Translations under genes and position numbers: made by a program
NCBI RefSeq assembly: GCF_001050235.1
Contig: NZ_DF967972.1
Span: forward strand, 680,450 to 744,449
Origin: Longilinea arvoryzae
Lineage (GTDB): Bacteria; Chloroflexota; Anaerolineae; Anaerolineales; Anaerolineaceae
DNA: 64,000 nt
Reading direction: 5' to 3'
Notes under the pieces: model-generated
Seen by the model: the letters and a program-made list of their open reading frames with translations, nothing else
Told to the model about the DNA's origin: nothing
Database searches by the model: none
Shown here: piece after piece, positions 60,565 through 64,000 of the stretch
How the letters are laid out: every line of letters starts with the position of its first letter
How positions within the stretch are numbered: position 1 is the stretch's first letter

Positions 60565-62349
60565 ATGCGGTTGGAATCGTCTTTGCAGGATCGCATCGAT
60601 TCATACTTCGTCGATTATGACACCCCACACACGCCCGGCTGCGCCCTGGGCCTGATTCTGGACGGCGAACTCGTCTACGCGCGCGGGTATGGGCTGGCGG
60701 ATCTCGAACAGGGAACGCCCATCACGCCGGATACAGTGTTCCACCTGGCCTCCGTGTCCAAGCAGTTCACCGCCGCGTGCATCGCCCTGCTGGAAGAAGC
60801 CGGCGAGCTTGCGCTGGAAGATAAGGTCGGGCGGTACATCCCTTATCTGCCCGAAGCTGCGCAGGCCTTGACCCTGAAGAATCTGGTCTATATGACCAAT
60901 GGGCTGGAGGATTTCTACAGCGTCTCCAACCTGATCCGCGGCATTCCCGAGGATGAATACTTTTCCGAAGAGAACGCGATCGAGATCATTCGCGCGGCCA
61001 ACTGGCTCAAGTTCAGCCCGGGCGCAAGTTGGTCTTACAGCAACACAGGGTATTTCTTGCTGGGAAAAATCGTCGAACGCGTTTCAGGCCAATCCCTGGC
61101 GCAATTTGCCGGAGAGCATATTTTCTCGCCCCTGGGCATGGCGCACACCTTCTTTCGGGATGACCGCCGGAGGATCATCCCACACCGGGCGAACGGTTAC
61201 GCCCGCGCGGCCTTTTTTCACCCGGGTGATCCCACCTATGCGGAGGAAAAGCGTTACGATCACCACCGCGAACCCATGGCGCTCCCCGGCGCCGGGCAGG
61301 CCTGGTCGACGGTCAACGACCTGTTCCATTGGGACCAGAATTTTTATCACAATGTCCTTGGCAAGGGGGATCAACGCCTGATCGAGCGCCTGACCACGCC
61401 GGGCCACCTGGACGACGGTACGCCCACGAATTACGCCTTCGGCCTGTTCGTCACCCGGGCTCACGGCTGCCGGGTCATCTCCCATGAAGGCGGCGCTCCC
61501 GGAACCAACACGGTGATTTACCGGGTTCCGGAAAAGCGGTGCTCGTTTATCTGCCTGGCGAATACAAACGATTTTATCGACGCCCAGTTCAAGAAATTCG
61601 GCCCCACCTATTACGAGGATCTGGCCGGGACGATTTCTCCCTGGGCGGCTGTCGCGGAAGCGGATGAAGAAACCCGCAAACCGATTTTTACTGGCGTGAA
61701 TCTGGAGCCGGCATCGGATTTATCCCCCGAGCAGGAGGCCCTGCGCGGCAGTTACGAGGACGCCGCAACCGTCTTCGTGTGGGAAGTAACGCCCACACCG
61801 GCCGGGGCGGTCATCCGGGAAAACTTCGGCCAGAAATTTCCCCTGGTCCGCCTGCCAGACGCCGCGCCGGACGGGGCTGTTTATTCGGCGGACGGCCGGA
61901 ACCTGCGCTGCACCTTCATGCGCGATGCGGGGGTTCAAGACGGCCCCTTTACCCGCATCCTGGTCGAGGGTGCACCTTCCTGCCAACCCGGCCAGCCTGC
62001 CCGGGTCTTCCAGCGCTTCTTTTCAACACCGCGATCGATGGACGAATTACACACTTACGCCGGCATGTACCGCTGCGCAGGCGTCCGGGCCGGTTATCGG
62101 GTGATCCCCGTCGAAACCGGGCTGCGGTTGCAGAACCTCGAGCCGCGCAACGACGTCCTGAACGTAGTCTTTACGCCCACCATCCCGGACCTGTTCATGG
62201 CCCACTATCCGCCGGCATTGGAATGGTATATGGTTCACTTCCGGCGGGATGAGACCGGGCGGGTGGCGAGCTTTGTCTTCCGGGACGAGGTTCCGGGCCG
62301 GGAAAACTGGGTCTTCGAGAAGTGCGCGGACGATGGGGGGATTCCCTGA
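60565..62349 (+). CDS. Beta-lactamase-class-C-like serine hydrolase
   Basis: A 594-residue cytosolic-looking protein (no signal peptide). The N-terminal 370 residues are a penicillin-binding-protein-like domain with the catalytic set SVSK (SxxK), YSN (YxN) and HEGG near residue 310. The C-terminal 200 residues form a beta-rich extension that appears twice in part (SYEDAATVFVWEVTP and YAGMYRCAGVRAGYRVIPV), like DUF3471-type lipocalin tails. It may be an esterase or D-aminopeptidase. GGAG seven bases before ATG 60565 gives the start; the long frame upstream is a shadow of the MFS gene. Confidence 0.83.
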   Translation: MRLESSLQDRIDSYFVDYDTPHTPGCALGLILDGELVYARGYGLADLEQGTPITPDTVFHLASVSKQFTAACIALLEEAGELALEDKVGRYIPYLPEAAQALTLKNLVYMTNGLEDFYSVSNLIRGIPEDEYFSEENAIEIIRAANWLKFSPGASWSYSNTGYFLLGKIVERVSGQSLAQFAGEHIFSPLGMAHTFFRDDRRRIIPHRANGYARAAFFHPGDPTYAEEKRYDHHREPMALPGAGQAWSTVNDLFHWDQNFYHNVLGKGDQRLIERLTTPGHLDDGTPTNYAFGLFVTRAHGCRVISHEGGAPGTNTVIYRVPEKRCSFICLANTNDFIDAQFKKFGPTYYEDLAGTISPWAAVAEADEETRKPIFTGVNLEPASDLSPEQEALRGSYEDAATVFVWEVTPTPAGAVIRENFGQKFPLVRLPDAAPDGAVYSADGRNLRCTFMRDAGVQDGPFTRILVEGAPSCQPGQPARVFQRFFSTPRSMDELHTYAGMYRCAGVRAGYRVIPVETGLRLQNLEPRNDVLNVVFTPTIPDLFMAHYPPALEWYMVHFRRDETGRVASFVFRDEVPGRENWVFEKCADDGGIP

Positions 62350-62373
62350 GCCAGCCCCGCTGGGGCTGCAAAA

Positions 62374-62538
62374 TTCAATCGTTCCAAGATCTCGCGCGGC
62401 GGCGAGGTGAAGGCCTGCGGCACGTGCAGCGAGGCGCGCGGCATCAAAGGGCTGCCCCTGATCGAGGGGGGCGAAATCAGCACGCTGAGCCAGTTATGCG
62501 CGTGGACCGTCGCGGCCGATAAAGTGCTCACATTTTAG
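62374..62538 (+). pseudogene. C-terminal remnant of a DsrE-family protein
   Basis: Without a start codon, this frame reads from FNRSKISRGGEVKACGTCSE (Cys-x2-Cys) through ARGIKGLPLIEGG and ISTLSQLCAWTVAADKVLTF to a TAG. That is the normal C-terminal half of DsrE/F-like sulfur-relay proteins, with the conserved CGTC-type site. The N-terminal half is missing; upstream is the end of the serine hydrolase gene. The stop codon touches the first of three 240-bp repeats. The fragment is too short to be functional. Confidence 0.7.
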
Positions 62539-63257
62539 AGGAAGCCGCGACTCGGGTTCGCGCCCTCATCCCAACCCTTCTCCCTCTGAGGGAGAAGGGC
62601 GTGCAATTCAGCGATTTTCGAAAATATGACAACATCAGGGGAACAAACAGCCTAATACCTCTTCCTCCCAGGGAAAGGATGGGTGAGGGTCGCCCCCCAG
62701 ATCGCCGATGGTCAGATGCTGATGCCGCGCCGTTGCCTTGCCGGTCATTCAGCATTCATCCTTCAACAGTAAACTTCGAGGAAGCCGCGACTCGGGTTCG
62801 CACCCTCATCCCAACCCTTCTCCCTCTGAGGGAGAAGGGCGTGCAATTCAGCGATTTTCGAAAATATGACAACATCAGGGGAACAAACAGCCTAATACCT
62901 CTTCCTCCCAGGGAAAGGATGGGTGAGGGTCGCCCCCCAGATCGCCGATGGTCAGATGCTGGTGCCGCGCCGTTGCCTTGCCGGTCATTCAGTATTCATC
63001 CTTCAACATTAAACTTCGAGGAAGCCGCGACTCGGGTTCGCACCCTCATCCCAACCCTTCTCCCTCTGAGGGAGAAGGGCGTGCAATTCAGGGATTTTCG
63101 AAAATTTGACAACATCAGGGGAACAAACAGCCTGACACCTCTTCCTTCTCGGGAAAGGATGGGTGAGGGTCGCCCCCCAGATCGCCGATGATCAGACGTT
63201 GATGGCGCGCCGCTGCCTTGCCGGCCATTCAGCATTCATCCTTCAACATTCAGCATT
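62538..63257. repeat. Three tandem 240-bp repeats
   Basis: Copies start at 62538, 62778 and 63018, each with GAGGAAGCCGCGACTCGGGT, a hairpin CCCTTCTCCCTC-TGA-GGGAGAAGGG, and the word CATTCAGCATTCATCCTTCA near the end. Copies 1 and 2 are almost identical and copy 3 is more diverged. The period is a multiple of three, so a long plus-strand frame runs through, but it encodes only repeats and lacks a start signal. Confidence 0.88.
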
Positions 63258-63261
63258 AAAA

Positions 63262-63299
63262 ACCAACCGGCAGGGCGTGATCGCGCCCTGCCGGTTGGT
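63262..63299 (-). terminator. Intrinsic terminator of the small membrane protein gene
   Basis: ACCAACCGGCAGGGCG (63262-63277) and its complement (63284-63299) form a perfect 16-bp stem with a six-base loop. On the minus strand TTTTTAATG follows. It lies 14 bases past the stop of the gene at 63314. Confidence 0.8.
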
Positions 63300-63313
63300 G
63301 GTGATCGAGTCGC

Positions 63314-63658
63314 TTACATCCAGTTTTGCTGCTTGGCGAAATTGGTGATAAATGGAATCTCGACGTACTCGCCCTTGTAAGCCTTGAGGCCCCAGATGAT
63401 GTTGAGGATGACGATCAATGGGGTGAAGCAACTGATGAGGGGCAGGAGGGCCGAAATAATGCCGCACACGATCATTTCAGCCAGTCCCAGGATCAGGGTC
63501 GGGATGGTGTGGTATTTGAGGAAGGGACGGTTTTTCTTATCTTCCATCAGCAGGGTGATGATGGGGAAGAGTGGGGTGAGAACGAAATTCAACAATGCCC
63601 ACAGGCGGTCGTCGCTGCTGACTTCGGGTGTGGATGGGATAACGGGTTGGTCGGACAT
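63314..63658 (-). CDS. DUF4870-like small membrane protein
   Basis: A 114-residue protein with three hydrophobic helices. The order DRLWALLNFVLTPLFPIITL, then ENKK-like loop MEDKKNRPFLKYHTIPTLIL and a C-terminal IIWGLKAYKGEYVEIPFI matches the DUF4870/Tic20-like group of unknown function. ATG 63658 is preceded by GGAG; a longer frame upstream runs through the promoter. A minus-strand TATACT (plus-strand 63699-63704) with TTGCAT 16 bases further forms the promoter. Confidence 0.8.
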   Translation of the reverse strand: MSDQPVIPSTPEVSSDDRLWALLNFVLTPLFPIITLLMEDKKNRPFLKYHTIPTLILGLAEMIVCGIISALLPLISCFTPLIVILNIIWGLKAYKGEYVEIPFITNFAKQQNWM

Positions 63659-63698
63659 TAAATATGCTCCAGTTTGAAAAGAATGAACGCTGTAGATA

Positions 63699-63726
63699 GT
63701 ATATCTGACACCTTGAATTATGCAAT
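63699..63726 (-). promoter_or_regulatory. Promoter of the DUF4870-like gene
   Basis: On the minus strand, TTGCAT and TATACT with a 16-base spacer; the -10 box corresponds to plus-strand AGTATA at 63699-63704. Confidence 0.5.
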
Positions 63727-63837
63727 CCAAAAAAACCATCGAAATCAGCCCGGTTGTCTGAACCGGTTCGGCAAAACCGGGTTTCAAACGGTATAATTCC
63801 TTGGGCTACTGAATGAATATCGGATAAGGAGTCTTCC

Positions 63838-64000
63838 GTGCCAGACGATTTCGACGGTTATCTTTCCCCATTTAGCTGGCGCTATGCCAGCCCTGAAATG
63901 CGCTCCATCTGGAGCGAACGCAATAAACGCCTTCTCTGGCGGCGCATCTGGCTGGCGCTGGCCCGCGTGCAGTCGGGTTACGGCCTGGTGAGCGCCGACC
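63838..64000 (+). CDS. purB: Adenylosuccinate lyase, N-terminal part (runs off the window)
   Basis: The first 54 codons of an aspartase/fumarase-superfamily lyase, cut by the window end. The sequence FDGYLSPFSWRYASPEMRSI followed by WSERNKRLLWRRIWLALARV is typical of PurB, which acts twice in purine synthesis (release of fumarate from SAICAR and adenylosuccinate). The start is GTG 63838 with AAGGAG seven bases upstream; a TATAAT box lies at 63791-63796. Assignment rests on the N-terminal motif only, but it is characteristic. Confidence 0.85.
   Translation, partial: MPDDFDGYLSPFSWRYASPEMRSIWSERNKRLLWRRIWLALARVQSGYGLVSAD

Noticed and set aside
62601-63191. Plus-strand frame of 196 codons through the tandem repeats
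   Set aside because: It is open only because the 240-base period is a multiple of three; there is no ribosome binding site and no protein-like sequence.

Overview
The window is a bacterial chromosome segment, GC-rich overall, whose gene content fits the phylum Chloroflexota, most likely class Anaerolineae. This is inferred from the mix of bacterial Elp3, a flavodiiron protein, a ScyD-like secreted protein, GT-C-like membrane proteins, many genes with a -10 box directly before the start codon, and secreted proteins ending in IYLPxIxR. No rRNA, tRNA, CRISPR array or complete IS element was seen. Two perfect parS sites (TGTTTCACGTGAAACA) at 9934-9949 and 9976-9991 suggest the segment lies in the origin-proximal part of the chromosome.

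Layout. 1-11.6 kb: a lipoprotein, a degenerate repeat field, a nucleotidyltransferase and a deoxynucleoside kinase, a ScyD-like secreted protein behind a leader with an orphan terminator, a LuxR-type regulator, CrcB fluoride channel, a TetR regulator next to a GH13 glycosidase that share an operator sequence, MgtC, a CPBP protease, the parS pair and a GntR-slipin operon. 11.6-28 kb: methyltransferase and glycosyltransferase, holA, a 1.2-kaa secreted M23-like multidomain protein, a second methyltransferase, an HtrA-like lipoprotein, a short secreted protein, a membrane protein, Elp3 and a flavodiiron protein. 28.2-38 kb: a phage-type head cluster (small protein, terminase, portal, fused prohead protease-major capsid protein with an internal ribosome binding site, small membrane protein, and three probable structural proteins). 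It has no visible integrase, lysis, tape-measure or lysogeny genes, and chromosomal repeats sit between its genes. 38-50 kb: a DUF362 protein, a lipoprotein, an AT-rich TPR gene, the xpt-guaA purine operon, and a MacB-like ABC export operon with a Yip1 protein and a CARDB-type secreted protein. 50-64 kb: a double-MerR regulator with a UvrA-like ABC protein, two polytopic membrane proteins, a GNAT enzyme, a gene broken by one in-frame TAG, two HAD phosphatases, an MFS transporter, a serine hydrolase, a DsrE remnant abutting three 240-bp tandem repeats, a small membrane protein, and the first 54 codons of purB.

The main themes are purine metabolism (dNK, xpt, guaA, purB), envelope and secretion functions, and regulators placed next to their likely targets (TetR-amylase, GntR-slipin, MerR-UvrA). 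Intergenic DNA is unusually rich in several families of short, word-like, mostly inverted repeats. The most interesting loci are the domesticated-looking capsid cluster with a protease-capsid fusion, the parS pair, the duplicated TetR operator, the shared C-terminal IYLPxIxR tail, and the two decayed genes.
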